A stretch of DNA of 64,000 nucleotides from Sipunculus nudus (taxonomy: Eukaryota; Annelida; Sipuncula; Golfingiida; Sipunculidae). Positions 36,447 through 46,543 of the stretch are shown piece after piece. The number at the start of each line of letters is the position of its first letter. Position 1 is the stretch's first letter. Location of the stretch: assembly GCA_026874595.1 (NCBI GenBank), contig CM049313.1, positions 49,529,659 to 49,593,658 on the forward strand. Reading direction: 5' to 3'. The position numbers and the translations under genes are program-made. The notes below the pieces were generated by a model. It was not told the origin of the DNA and searched no databases. It was given only the letters and a program-made list of their open reading frames with translations.

Positions 36447-36534
36447 AGGTCTCAAGCTTTAATTTGATACAAAAAAAACTTTTGCATCAATATGAAATGA
36501 TAATCATTTTTTTATCCTGTACGGACCCTCACTG
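36447..36534 (-). repeat. right TIR of the Academ-like element
   Basis: Its complement starts CAGTGAGGGTCC and contains TTGTATCAAATTAAAGCTTG. It carries small indels relative to the left TIR. A 'ctagggggcgct' motif lies about 40 bp further in. Confidence 0.75.
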
Positions 36535-36538
36535 TGAT
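36535..36538 (+). other. target-site duplication TGAT (right)
   Basis: Second copy of the 4-bp target, immediately after CACTG at the transposon end. Confidence 0.7.
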
Positions 36539-36881
36539 GGTTTTGTATAACTTTCAAATCATTTTTCAGATTCTACCCCTATTAGCATTTTGAGGGATGG
36601 ATACTGGTTCAGGCCATACTCTCATGTTAGCAAACACTTTGCCATTTTCTAATAGGTAGTTGACTGGTGCACATGCACTTGTTAATGGTGTGTTTTCAGA
36701 GAAGCACACTTCAGTTCCGCTTCACAGTATTCATTTGAAGTCAGATTTGATATCTGGGAATATTACTGTGGGCATAAGAACTACTTTACCCTTTAAGGGA
36801 ATTCAGTTACTGGGCAATGATGTTGCTGGTGAAAAAATACAGCCTGTACCAATTGTGACAGAAAAGCCGTCACTTGATTAG
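36539..36881 (+). pseudogene. retroelement aspartic protease remnant
   Basis: After the Academ-like insertion the retroelement frame resumes (STPISILRD). A 4-bp GGAT duplication at the active site breaks the frame immediately before the catalytic DTGS (36,600-36,611). The following frame contains the conserved KGIQLLGNDVAGEK block (about 36,800-36,835), equivalent to the C-terminal ILGNDL-type motif of gypsy proteases. The fold would act as a dimer to cut the Gag-Pol polyprotein. It ends in a stop at 36,879-36,881, and at least one further stop lies near 36,549. Confidence 0.75.
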
Positions 36882-38374
36882 GACACTGATCCAGAAAGCC
36901 AGGAAATTCCTGGTTTGTATCCTTCATGTGCTGTAACTAGATCTATGGCCAAGAAAAACACACATGAGGAAACTGGTCCAGATAACACCACTCTGGGAGT
37001 CACTAGTGACTCGTCTAACGACTCGTCCGTATAGGGTGCAGCATTTTCAAGTTCAGAACTTATCGCAGAACAGCATAAGGACCCTGATATTTTATGTTTG
37101 TTTCCCAGGGCAGTTTCTAAAGATGAACTGTCACAGAACCCAGTTTGTTTCTATGTTAAAAATGGAGTGCTTATGCGTAAATGGCGACCAACTTATGTAA
37201 GCGCTGATGATGAGTCGGCCATCAAACAAACAGTAATGCCCAAAAGCTTTCGCAATGAAATTCTAAGCATGGCACATATGGCTCCTTTGTCTGACCATTT
37301 AGGTATAAATAAAACTTATAAGAAAATTAGCACACATTTCTATTGGCCTAACCTCACGACAGACGTTGTAACAGACAATATTGTAAATCATGCCACACAT
37401 GCCAGAGTGTAAGCAAGCCCAATCAAAATCCCCCTAAAGCCTCAATTAGGCCTATTCCTGCTTTCGAGGTACCATTTAGTAGGATTATTGTTGACTGTGT
37501 TGGACCACTACCCAAAACAAAATCTGGACATGAATACTTGCTGACAATTGGCATCTACCAGGTTCCCTGAGGCAATACCATTGCGCAAAATTAATGCTAA
37601 AAGTTTTGTCAAGGCTCTGACCAAGTTTTTTACAACTTTTGGATTACCAAAATCCGTCCAGTCAGACCAAGGGTCTAATTTTATGTCTGGCTTATCCCAG
37701 CAAGTTATGCTAGAGCTAGGTATAAAACAGTACAGCTCTTCGCCATACCATCCTGAAAGTCGGGCCGCCCTCGAGCATTTTCACCAGACAATAAAAAAAC
37801 ATGATAAGGACTTATTGCTATGACTCACAGAAAGACTTGGAAGAAGAATCCACCTATTGCTGTTTGCTGTCAGAGAATCCTTTCGAGAGTCCTTGGTTTT
37901 CAGTCCCTTTGAACTAGTTTTTGGGCACTCAGTTCGCGGTCCATTAAAACTGCTCAAAGAAAACTCTTGTGTGAAAATCCTGATTCTCTTAGTTTGCAGT
38001 ATATCTCAGACTTTCGCACTAAACTACACAATGCTTGTTAGATTGCAAAGTCTAATCTAAAATCTGCACAAAGTAAAATGAAAACAAAGTATTACAAGCA
38101 CATTGCAAGTAGGACGTTTGAGCCTGGTGAAAAGGTCCTTGCCTTACTTCCCATCCCTAGCAGACCTCTGCAAGCTAGGTATTTTGGTCTTTACATAATT
38201 GACAAGAAAGTCAGTGATTTAAATTACATACTGTTGACACCAGATAGACGTAAGAAGAAACAACTGTGCCATGTTAACATGTTGAAACCATATTATGACA
38301 GAAATAACACATCAGATGTTGTACATAATGCTACTGCTGTTAATTGTGTAAAAACTGACCCTGACCCAGTTTAA
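36882..38374 (+). pseudogene. retroelement integrase remnant
   Basis: A linker (36,882-37,090) leads to an H2C2 zinc module: two His at 37,275 and 37,296, two Cys at 37,391 and 37,400 in a shifted frame. The catalytic core follows: Asp in VDCVGPLP (37,493), Asp in SDQGSNF (37,665) and Glu in AALEHFH (37,773), an exact D-X35-E spacing between the last two. The C-terminal module contains QARYFGLY and CHVNMLKPYY (38,170-38,300), a GPY/F-type domain. In life it would insert cDNA into the host genome. At least three frameshifts (near 37,390, 37,545 and 37,825) and a stop near 38,058 disable it. It precedes, not follows, the reverse transcriptase remnant. Confidence 0.85.
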
Positions 38375-38800
38375 GTAAATACTGATTGTAAGGGTGATAT
38401 AGACATTCATGGTGGTACAGTACCATTGAAAAAATCAGACGTGCTTAACAACCTTGATGCCAAACTGTCACATCTTACCGCACAACAACAACAAGACCTC
38501 GAGAACCTGCTGCGGAATTATGAAGATTTGTTAATTGACATTCCAACGCGAACTAACATATTGTGCCATAACGTCGACGCTGGAGAGGCAAGCGCAGTCA
38601 AGCAGCATCCTTATCGACTGAATCCAAAAAAGCAAAAGTATCTATAGAATGAGATTCAATATTTGCTGGACAATGATTTATTGAACCTAGTAACAGTAAA
38701 TGGAGTTCACCATGTTACTTATGCCAAAACCTGATTGAAGTTACCGTATGTGCACAGATTATCGAAAACTGAACTCTGTCACCAAGACACCACTGACACG
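38375..38800 (+). pseudogene. reverse transcriptase, N-terminal remnant
   Basis: A frame at 38,426-38,647 encodes the pre-RT segment ending in VKQHPYRLNPKKQKYL, then a stop. Further on, MPKPD (38,721) and MCTDYRKLN (38,748-38,774) are the first conserved finger motifs of a gypsy reverse transcriptase. The sequence stops in the TKT-DTF region at about 38,800, where it is joined directly to the inside of the 3' LTR. The catalytic palm (YxDD box), thumb and RNase H are absent. Confidence 0.8.
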
Positions 38801-39594
38801 TTCCTTGTTCTAGCTGGCCAGGTGCGGCCCACGAGTAAACACAGCGGTCATGCTAGTCTTGGACTTTCTCGCCTGGCCGAGCCGGGCCGGCCCACGTGTG
38901 AACCCTGATATTTAGAAACACAGCATTCATTGTTCTAAATGTTTCCTGTAACGTAATTGTGTACTATTGGGTTCTTTGGATTGTTCGAGAAATGGAAAGT
39001 TCTCAGCTTGAGGTGAAACCTTATAAATAAGGGGCTGTGTTTTAAAGCCGAGAGAGAGAGAGGAGAGATATATTCCAGCGGACACAGAAGAATGTAAGTC
39101 AGTTTGTGGACCTTTTCCTACAATTGCGGCAGTTATAGCTTTTCTTCTAAATTTGTGACGGATCCTATATAATATTCAGTTTGCTTTCGGGATTATAACA
39201 AGAACTTCACTTTTGGATTAAAACTAATTGATTTTTTGGTGAACTGGACTGAAAATTTACGTGAACTGTTCATCTGGGTTGTACGATATAAAAGACTTGT
39301 GGTCGCTGTGACAGTGGTGGTACCCAGGTACTGTACACATTATTTATATGCTTGTATTGATTTACTGTTGTACCGTTGTTATACTGTATAATTGAATATG
39401 GGTATTGTAATGTTGGGGTTGTTTTAATAATATTTAATAATTATTTTTAAACAAAAAAACACTGACTTCTTTTATCATTCCTCTAGACATTTCACGCTTC
39501 CTAGTGTTACAGAATCTGATTTTTTTTATATTCATAAAAAAAAAATTTATGTTCGTGTCGCATACGTGATCTGTTGATATTAGGCTCCGTAACA
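38801..39594 (+). repeat. 3' LTR, missing its first ~105 bp
   Basis: Aligns with the 5' LTR from about 27,681 onwards ('ttccttgttctagctggcc' against 'ttcttgttcttgctggctg') and ends in CGTAACA. It includes TATAAATA at 39,022 and the GA-rich run. The start is lost through the same deletion that removed most of pol. Confidence 0.9.
39022..39029 (+). promoter_or_regulatory. TATA box in the 3' LTR
   Basis: TATAAATA, aligned with the TATA box of the 5' LTR, followed by the same 'aggggctgtgtttta' sequence. Confidence 0.5.
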
Positions 39595-39909
39595 TTAAAT
39601 GTATAGTTGACTCTAGTGTAAGTTAGTCCTTATAGCTGACAGCTTTCAAATTAATTTTACCAAATTTACCTAAGAATGTTTGAGTACCAGACCTCACTTT
39701 TTTGTCGGCACAACTTAATAATTTATGTTAGATTGAATGAAGTTTGATCCTCAAGGTTCGCACCAGTTGTTACCATAAAGATCATGCTTATTATCAATTT
39801 GTATTTTACCTTTAAACATTAAGTTTTTTTATGCATGGGAACAGTAATTATCCATAATTTATACCAAACGTTCAGCCATTAAGCGATCCTATGAAATTTT
39901 TAACTTTGG
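39595..39909. other. unannotated DNA
   Basis: Flank of the retroelement; no gene or repeat recognised. Confidence 0.45.
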
Positions 39910-39985
39910 AGACCGAGGCAAAATCGAACCGGTGATGATCCCTCCAGAGAATCTGAGAGCGTACCGTCCCACCTGAACTATGTTT
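39910..39985 (-). mobile_element. tRNA-like SINE head
   Basis: The complement contains 'tagttcaggtgggacggtac' (A-box region, 39,961-39,980) and GGTTCGATT (B box, 39,922-39,930), about 40 bases apart, with 'ggagggatcatcacc' between. It lacks matched acceptor arms, so it is more likely a SINE head or decayed tRNA than a working gene. Confidence 0.5.
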
Positions 39986-40036
39986 CATGTACCTGAGCAT
40001 GCGCCTTAGGTCGTAGGATTGGTTGGGAGGGTGCCT

Positions 40037-40063
40037 GCATAATATTAGACAAAGGAAATTTGA

Positions 40064-40115
<52 letters not shown>

Positions 40116-40141
40116 CATCAAATTCCCTTTGTATAATATGC
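40037..40141. repeat. palindrome around a (TA)n core
   Basis: Left 'acaaaggaaatttgatgca' and right 'tgcatcaaattccctttgt' are complementary with one mismatch. Pairing extends outwards to GCATAATATTA/TATAATATGC. About 21 TA units form the centre. Confidence 0.85.
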
Positions 40142-43100
40142 TTTATAATATAACCTAACAATAATTCCACACAACATACTTTTTCAATTAGAAATATCAG
40201 TTGTATAAGATCAATAAATAAAAACAATATCATATTTAAAGTATAAAACCTAATGAAATGGAGAAATAAATCCCAAATCCGCGGATGCCAGTGATAGGAA
40301 TTTCATGAAAGATTTTAGAAAATATAATCATTATAATCCTAAGCGGAATCCTGTATGGCGGGTGGTGTTGGATGCGATCGGGCTGGCTACGCCAATGCGA
40401 TACCTTGTGCGTCACCAGGACGTGCCTGGGCAATTGTAATTGTGCAAATGTCCGGGATTTCGAGACACTTTGTCGCGGTAGAAGATCACCAATAGACTCA
40501 AATTCTTTCATATAATAAAAATCAATACATCATTAATTTTATATGAATTATTGGACATGATTTTTATTCGATCAGTTACCTTTTTTCATTCGCCATATAT
40601 TAATATTAACAAGCATTAGGCTACGCAGCTGTAACCAGTCTCATTAGCCGATGCCCCAGATAATTAAAAATCGACGTTTGGGTGTCACGCTGCCGCCACA
40701 GTTGTCGAGACGGTTTCCGACGAAATAATTGTAATGTATTATGCAGCCAACTAAATGCTTCTGTGCTATTCATTCGAGAAGTAATATTGTTGCAGCTTAA
40801 AACCCTCAGTAAAACGAAAACTCAAGCTCACATATCGCTTTTCTATGCCTATGCTAAAGTCTGCCAAGTCTGTTGGTACTTAATGTTGTATAATTATTTA
40901 ACCAGTATTTAATTCAAACATACGGCTGCTGCAGATTCAAGCCATTTCAGTACGTATATCGCAAACTTATCTTTCGATGCACAATATGAATAATCCAACA
41001 ATTCGTCCCAACCTCTAATAATCCCATAAGAAAACAACACTAAAATAAACGTTGCTTTTGAAAGTCCCAATAAAACTGCGTAAATACTAATTGCGTATAT
41101 ATGACGGTATCCTCAGCTTATGCGATATCCCCTTCATCATCATAATTAGAATAATTAGAGTTTACATATATGTCCTTCAAGGGTCATTTTGACAAAAGCA
41201 TTTCGTAATTATGAGTGGCTATGTGGTACCTGATTTAGAAAAAAATTAAAATAAACAATCGAACGATGTTGAAATTTTCCAAAATTTTCATTATATTAGT
41301 CTATCTACTAGAAAATGGGGCATGGCACGATAAAAAGGACAAACAGTAATGTGGCGTAAACAGTTTTGAGCTTAAAAGCAGAAATGAGCTTTTGCCATTG
41401 TTTAAAGTCTCAGTTCACATTTTTTATTCGTAGAAGAAAAGACAGTCGAAAATATGTGATGTACATGTATTATAGTAGCGAGTGTTTATCACATTTAGTA
41501 AAAAGATGCAATCAAAATGCGTATTAAGTACATCAAGCGCCAATCGATTTCTTCAGGATTTTTTATTTTTCGTACGATTCTATCAGTAAACATAAACACT
41601 TGACAGTTAAACGTCAAGGCAGTAGTAGTTCCAGCACTGAGTATCAAGTATAACTGCTATCTTTTCTGTTCTTAATTTGAAAACACTTAAAGTGAAAAAT
41701 ATAAATAATATACGCGAATCTGTGAATATCACGGGGTGTGTGTGGGCACATCACGTTTTGGCATTTCGAATAGATATAACCAAAGAAAGATGCCGTATAA
41801 ATAAATGAACTGAACCTTACACTTTAGCGCACTCCTTTAAGGTTCCCTATAATAAGGTATCAGAATCCACTTTATTCCTCTATTTTATTTCCCTAAGTTT
41901 TTTTTCTGAATAATCTTCTATTGAGCCTTTTATTTCATCTGCGGCTGTGAAACGTGGGGATCTAGAGTTTTGTGCCTGATTGCTTCCCTTTCAGGATGTA
42001 TAATATTTTGTCCTCCACATCAACCAAGGAGATCATTTCCGCTCTGGGTAGATTGAAGAAGTTTGTTCGGAAGTTATAATTCTAATGATATGATATGTTC
42101 TCAACAGCCGTGCACAAGAACTTAAAAAACTGGGTAAGCTTAGATACCTAACCATCAAAGGGTATACAGTTTGATAAAAAAGAAACATATGAACAGGGGC
42201 ATACGTAAATCTATAAAATTAATACTTTTTTTATTTTTTTTCTACAGAATGGTTCACCTGTTTCCGCTCTGATTTAATCTTCCGAATTCCGCACACGTAT
42301 CGTCTGTTGGCTTTGCAGTGACAAGTTTATTTTCATTTGCGGGATTATTTCCTATTAAGCTGCATAACTGATATTTTTTTATATTTCCCTGTAAGGTACC
42401 CGAAATCCTTTTGTGCTTCAAGGTCATCAACGCATGTCACGCTTTTTTCAGGAGGCGCCTTGGGGATTTTCTTGCATTTCGAGCTAACTGGCCTGTTAAG
42501 ACCATGGCCGGAGACATGTCTTGCCGGAGCTGGGAAATGTGCGGTCAAGCGGGTCGCCTGTAATTCCCATTCACCCCAATATTCGTTATAACATCTCTTA
42601 AAGAAATTTACTCCCTCAAAAGTAAGTGTTTAACTCAAGCGCTATACAAAGGCGAAGTGGTCGCGCTTTAAATACGAGACCATTTACACGACCACCATTT
42701 GGAAACATTTTTAATGTGTTTATATAGGTATGCTGATTTCAATACATTCATAAGTATGCGTCCATGATAACCATGGTATTAATAGTGTGATCCATTTCTA
42801 GTTTGTTTGGAAAAAAAATTGTCAAAAGGAAGCTCCACAACTTCAATACCATTCGGTGGTGTGTGTGCGTGTGTGTTGAGTGGGAGTTGGAGGTGGGGGT
42901 GGGGGGTTGCATGCATATATTTAAAGATCCGCAATCTCCAGGGATGTTGAAACTTAAAAACAGGTTGACAGTACATCTTTAAAAAGTTTGGGAATCCATC
43001 ATCAAACTAGATTCTGTAGTCGGAGGCTACAAACCTTTAAACCAGAATCTCCTTATCAGTCCTGAGTTCATGTGTACACGTGTAAATAACACGGGTTCAC

Positions 43101-43970
43101 CTGGCGAGTGCGAGAACATATACATATGAATGGGCGGTTTCAAAACTAGGTCAAAGGAATCTGTTATCAAAATTGTGTATATGAAAAAAAAATTGATGAT
43201 TCTGATTAAATCCAAAATTTAATGAATTGCAAATACAGTTTTACCCTAACCCTCTTCGGATTTCAAGCACTATTCGTATATAACGTTTATCGTAAATTTG
43301 GTTAGAGACAAAGCTAAAGTTAATTTGCTGCCATAGACATATACGGGAAGATATTAACCCGCCTTTTAACTGGCAGCGGTTTCAGTTTTTGATCAGACTT
43401 GTTTATTCTATGACAATCACCAAAGCTCAGGTCAAACGGTTAATACTGTTGGAATCTATTTACCTGGGCCTGACAGTTACACGCTGAGTTTCCGCGTGCA
43501 AGACCGTTCAACAACAGACATGTCTGCCTAAAGGTACACTTAACTAAAAACATCGTTTTTTTCATGAGGTACTTTGAGCTGCAATGATACAGAGTATCTT
43601 CCGTAAACTTTCACTGTGCTTTGGTCATATAAAGTCTTCGAAGTAATTTCACAGTTGATGGTTATTATATACAAAAGTTATATCTTTTATTTTGGCATCA
43701 CTGCAGCAATGACGATGTGGTACTCATGTTGTCCACATAAAAAAGGATTCTCAATCAGTGTTCGTTCACACTGTAGGCTAATGTCCTTTTCGAATACGTA
43801 TTTCTTTGTGTGGTTTCTTGGATAGCATAACTTGCAATTCTTTCCCTGCGAGAAGCTAAGTATTAAAATATGCGAGATTCAGTCGCTACCATCTTATGAC
43901 CAAACTATTTATCTTATACAACCGAGGATTTTCCACGGATGCATCTAGTTATCTTTATTCTTACACACAC
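40142..43970. other. unannotated AT-rich DNA
   Basis: No supported gene. The frames at 40,236-40,511 (minus), 42,337-42,591 (plus) and 43,616-43,825 (plus) have no recognisable domain. A G/T-rich stretch lies at about 42,858-42,908. Confidence 0.45.
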
Positions 43971-43976
43971 AAACAC

Positions 43977-44020
<44 letters not shown>
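43971..44020. repeat. (CA)n/(TA)n microsatellite
   Basis: A short CA-rich lead and about 20 TA units directly abut the solo LTR. Confidence 0.9.
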
Positions 44021-44022
<2 letters not shown>

Positions 44023-44026
<4 letters not shown>

Positions 44027-44900
44027 ACGATTCACTAGCGTGATAGCTCGGTCCGCTTTTATGTCACCCTTTAACAATATATTATGTGTGTGTGTGTTCG
44101 TGTGTGTTACATGTATATGTTTTATTATGCGCAGGATTTTGCGTGGCATTCTGATTCGTATCAAGCCCTGGGCGTCGCTGTTGGAACCGTACCGGTTGAA
44201 CCCTGGCTTGTAGAGACACAGTGCTGGTCGTAGTTTAGACTTTTCGGGACTATTCATGCGTTATGGGCGCGCATGTATTGTTGTGTTCTTTGGACTATTC
44301 GTGAATATAGAAGCTTCTGGGCTTTGCGTGAAAAAGCCATGAATAGGGGTTGTGTTTAGAGCCGGCAGAGAAAAAAAAAATAACGGGGACATCGACTCTC
44401 TCTTCAGTTTTGGGACCATTCCGATAACTGAAGAACTTACAGTTATTCAACGGACTTTGTAACAGATTTTATACGGATTGTCTCCAGTTTGCCTGAAACT
44501 TTTAGATTACAACATATTACTTTCAAGTTTTAAATCAGAATATCTTAGAAGATTTACATGACCTCCTCATATGGATTATTTATGCTAAAAGACTCTTGTG
44601 GAACTGTGACAGTGGTGGTATCCAGAAATCAAGGCCTAGGATCCGGACTCTTGTGATGTACATTTTTATTGTTGTTATACTGTGTATCTGTATTGATTTA
44701 GTGTATTGTAATGTTAAGATTGTTCTAAGAAAAAATTATAATTGTTTGTTAGCAAAAAAACCACTGACTTCTTTATTCATTCCCTTAGACATTTCACGCT
44801 GCCTAGTGTTGGGGAATCTGATTCATTTTTACCTCCGTATCAAAATTTAAAAACATATAAAAAACGATTACGTGATCTGTTATTATTAGGTTCCGTAACA
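44023..44900 (+). mobile_element. complete solo LTR, Gmr1-like LTR family (copy 6)
   Basis: It runs from TGTTACGATT to TTCCGTAACA (878 bp) with no internal element attached. Blocks shared with 27,575-28,469 include 'gtgacagtggtggtatcca' (44,607), 'tgtattgatttagtgta' (44,689) and 'gacatttcacgctgcctagt' (44,787-44,806). The first half is more diverged and carries a TG-rich insertion (44,083-44,098), so it may be a subfamily. Flanks TATGT and TATGA suggest a 5-bp target duplication with one mismatch, although the left flank is microsatellite. Confidence 0.85.
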
Positions 44901-45220
44901 TATGAGAGAAAGAATTATATCTATTATATATATATTCATATATTATGAAGCGAAACACAGTGGAAGTGTAATGACGTATTATATAATACAAGTTTTACAC
45001 CCTCAGCCCTCGGTGAATTCTACGCAGACCGCCGTCCCTTGCTGGTCTCTTACCATAGCAATCTCATTGGCTTCGCTCGCAGCCAGGCCGACCTTAGCCG
45101 CTGGACATACTCAAGCGCCCTTTCTCGGTACCGTTTTGTTTTTCTTAGATGACCCCAACGTCGACCGAACGGTTCTGTGGTACTCGTCTAACATGTTATA
45201 TCATATGATAAGACGCTACT
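44901..45220. other. unannotated DNA
   Basis: A GC-richer stretch at 45,000-45,180 has a plus-strand frame (44,902-45,222) that I cannot assign. Confidence 0.4.
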
Positions 45221-45224
45221 AGGT

Positions 45225-45285
45225 CTACATGAGCTATAAGATTAAGGCGCCAGAGACGAAGGTCTACGGTTCGATTAGACAAATG
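45225..45285 (+). mobile_element. tRNA-like sequence, probably a SINE head
   Basis: 'tgagctataagattaaggcg' resembles a D-arm/A box, and GGTTCGATT about 30 bases on resembles a B box, with AAGGCGCCAGAG between. Acceptor stems are not evident. Confidence 0.35.
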
Positions 45286-45472
45286 TTGAAACCTCAATAG
45301 TCTCTTATTGGTTAGCACTTTTGTCTTTTCTCTTACTTTTGTATAGAATAGTTGTGGGAATATGAACCAGAAATACTGAGGGTTCGTTATGACAAGCAAT
45401 TCATGTAAAGTGCTAACTTTATCCAAACCCACTTCACGTCACCAACTGCCCATGCATATTTCTTTTGAAAGA

Positions 45473-45730
45473 TCTAAAAAGGTGAATTTTAACTCCAGGG
45501 CCAAAATTTATAAAAAAAACAATGTATATTTTAAATTTGCTATAATTGTCACTGGGGTAATAATTTATTCCGATGCAAGGTGTTTCTAGGCACACGCCTG
45601 CTCTAAAAAGGTGAATTTTAACTCCAGGGCCAAAATTTATAAAAAAAAAATGTATATTTTAAATTTGCTATAATTGTCACTGGGGTAATAATTTATTCCG
45701 ATGCAAGGTGTTTCTAGGCACACGCCTGCT
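45473..45730 (+). repeat. 129-bp tandem duplication
   Basis: Two adjacent copies (45,473-45,601 and 45,602-45,730), nearly identical except in the length of an A-run. Both contain 'gtcactggggtaataattta' and end 'ggcacacgcctgctc'. The near-identity suggests a recent event. Confidence 0.92.
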
Positions 45731-46543
45731 CCTATTTAAATTTTGAACACAGTTTCCTAGAGAGTCTTCTATTATCTATACAGTCCCCAAGACCTAACAC
45801 TGCTTTGACTTTTCACTTTGTTGAATTTTGTTTATAACTCACAGTCGAGGGACCAGCTGTGGTTTTTGTCAGGGTAAGGGACATTTAATTTAATACGGAA
45901 GGCCACTAGATATAAATTTACAAACCTTGCGGAGTAGGTCATTTAAAAGGCTGGCGTCGTGCAAAAAGCTTTGAAGCAGAAAGTTCAATAGAGGAGGTGC
46001 TAAAGTAAAATCACGTGACAAGATATGAACGACATTCCGTTCTTCTGAGTGCACATGATTGATAAAAATTCATTTTATTTCTGGTTGCTTTCAATCAGAT
46101 ACCCTGGTTAGACACGGGTGTCTGTAAAGTACTCTTAAAAGGATTCGTGTAGCGATCCCGTGGGTCATTTGTTAAAACATGTAAAAAACATGTACAGCAT
46201 GTACAGAGACTGATAGGAAGTACTTTGCTCTCACCTGAACATTTTTTTCAGGATGGTAAACCACTTATCTAGACCCTGGTATGACACATCTCTTTGTGGT
46301 TTAAAAACCGAGTGAAATTTTAAATGTCGAAAGGTCAATTAAGTTTGGTATAGCGCTGACACTCTGGATTTGAAGAAAACACAAATCTCACAAGAAGAAA
46401 CGTATCAAATTGTTTGAACATGTATTAAATAGTATAAATCTGAGAAAAACATTTCGTACAAGTTGTGTCAAGTCTTATGCTTCTTACAAAGACTCAGGTA
46501 TGATATCTACAATTATATGATCTGTTGTAGCAAGCTTTCTTGC
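45731..46543. other. unannotated DNA
   Basis: No gene or repeat recognised. Confidence 0.45.

Larger units (their letters stand above)
30310..36534 (-). mobile_element. Academ-like DNA transposon, decayed, nested in gag-pro linker
   Basis: A 6,225-bp insertion with imperfect terminal inverted repeats, a 4-bp TGAT target duplication, and one large minus-strand gene remnant. Removing it joins FEPFIHD to GFV in the retroelement frame, so both borders are fixed to within a base or so. The gene carries an XPG/PIN-type nuclease-like segment and a C-terminal cysteine cluster. Together with the 4-bp target duplication, this fits the Academ superfamily, described as encoding a transposase protein with an XPG nuclease and a Cys8 zinc finger. 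The family name is inference from motifs; the insertion itself is directly visible. Confidence 0.7.
27575..39594 (+). mobile_element. Gmr1-like Ty3/gypsy LTR retrotransposon, decayed, with nested insertion
   Basis: The 5' LTR is followed by a primer-binding site, a gag remnant with CCHC knuckle, aspartic protease, integrase (H2C2 zinc module, D-D-35-E core, GPY-like module), then the beginning of reverse transcriptase, and a 5'-truncated 3' LTR. Integrase before reverse transcriptase is the Ty1/copia-like order known for the Gmr1-like branch of Ty3/gypsy elements; here the domains themselves are gypsy-type. Frameshifts and stops are spread through every region. Most of the reverse transcriptase, all RNase H and the polypurine tract are deleted. 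A 6.2-kb DNA transposon (30,310-36,534) lies in the gag-protease linker. The flanking bases (AAGGT against TTAAA) show no target duplication. Confidence 0.85.

Noticed and set aside
36882-38374. Integrase belonging to a second, separate element inserted upstream of the RT fragment
   Set aside because: The protease, integrase and RT pieces are contiguous, on the same strand and share family style; no LTR or TIR lies between them. The Gmr1-like order is the simpler reading.
45225-45285. Functional tRNA gene
   Set aside because: A and B boxes are recognisable but the stems do not pair; kept only as a tRNA-like SINE head.
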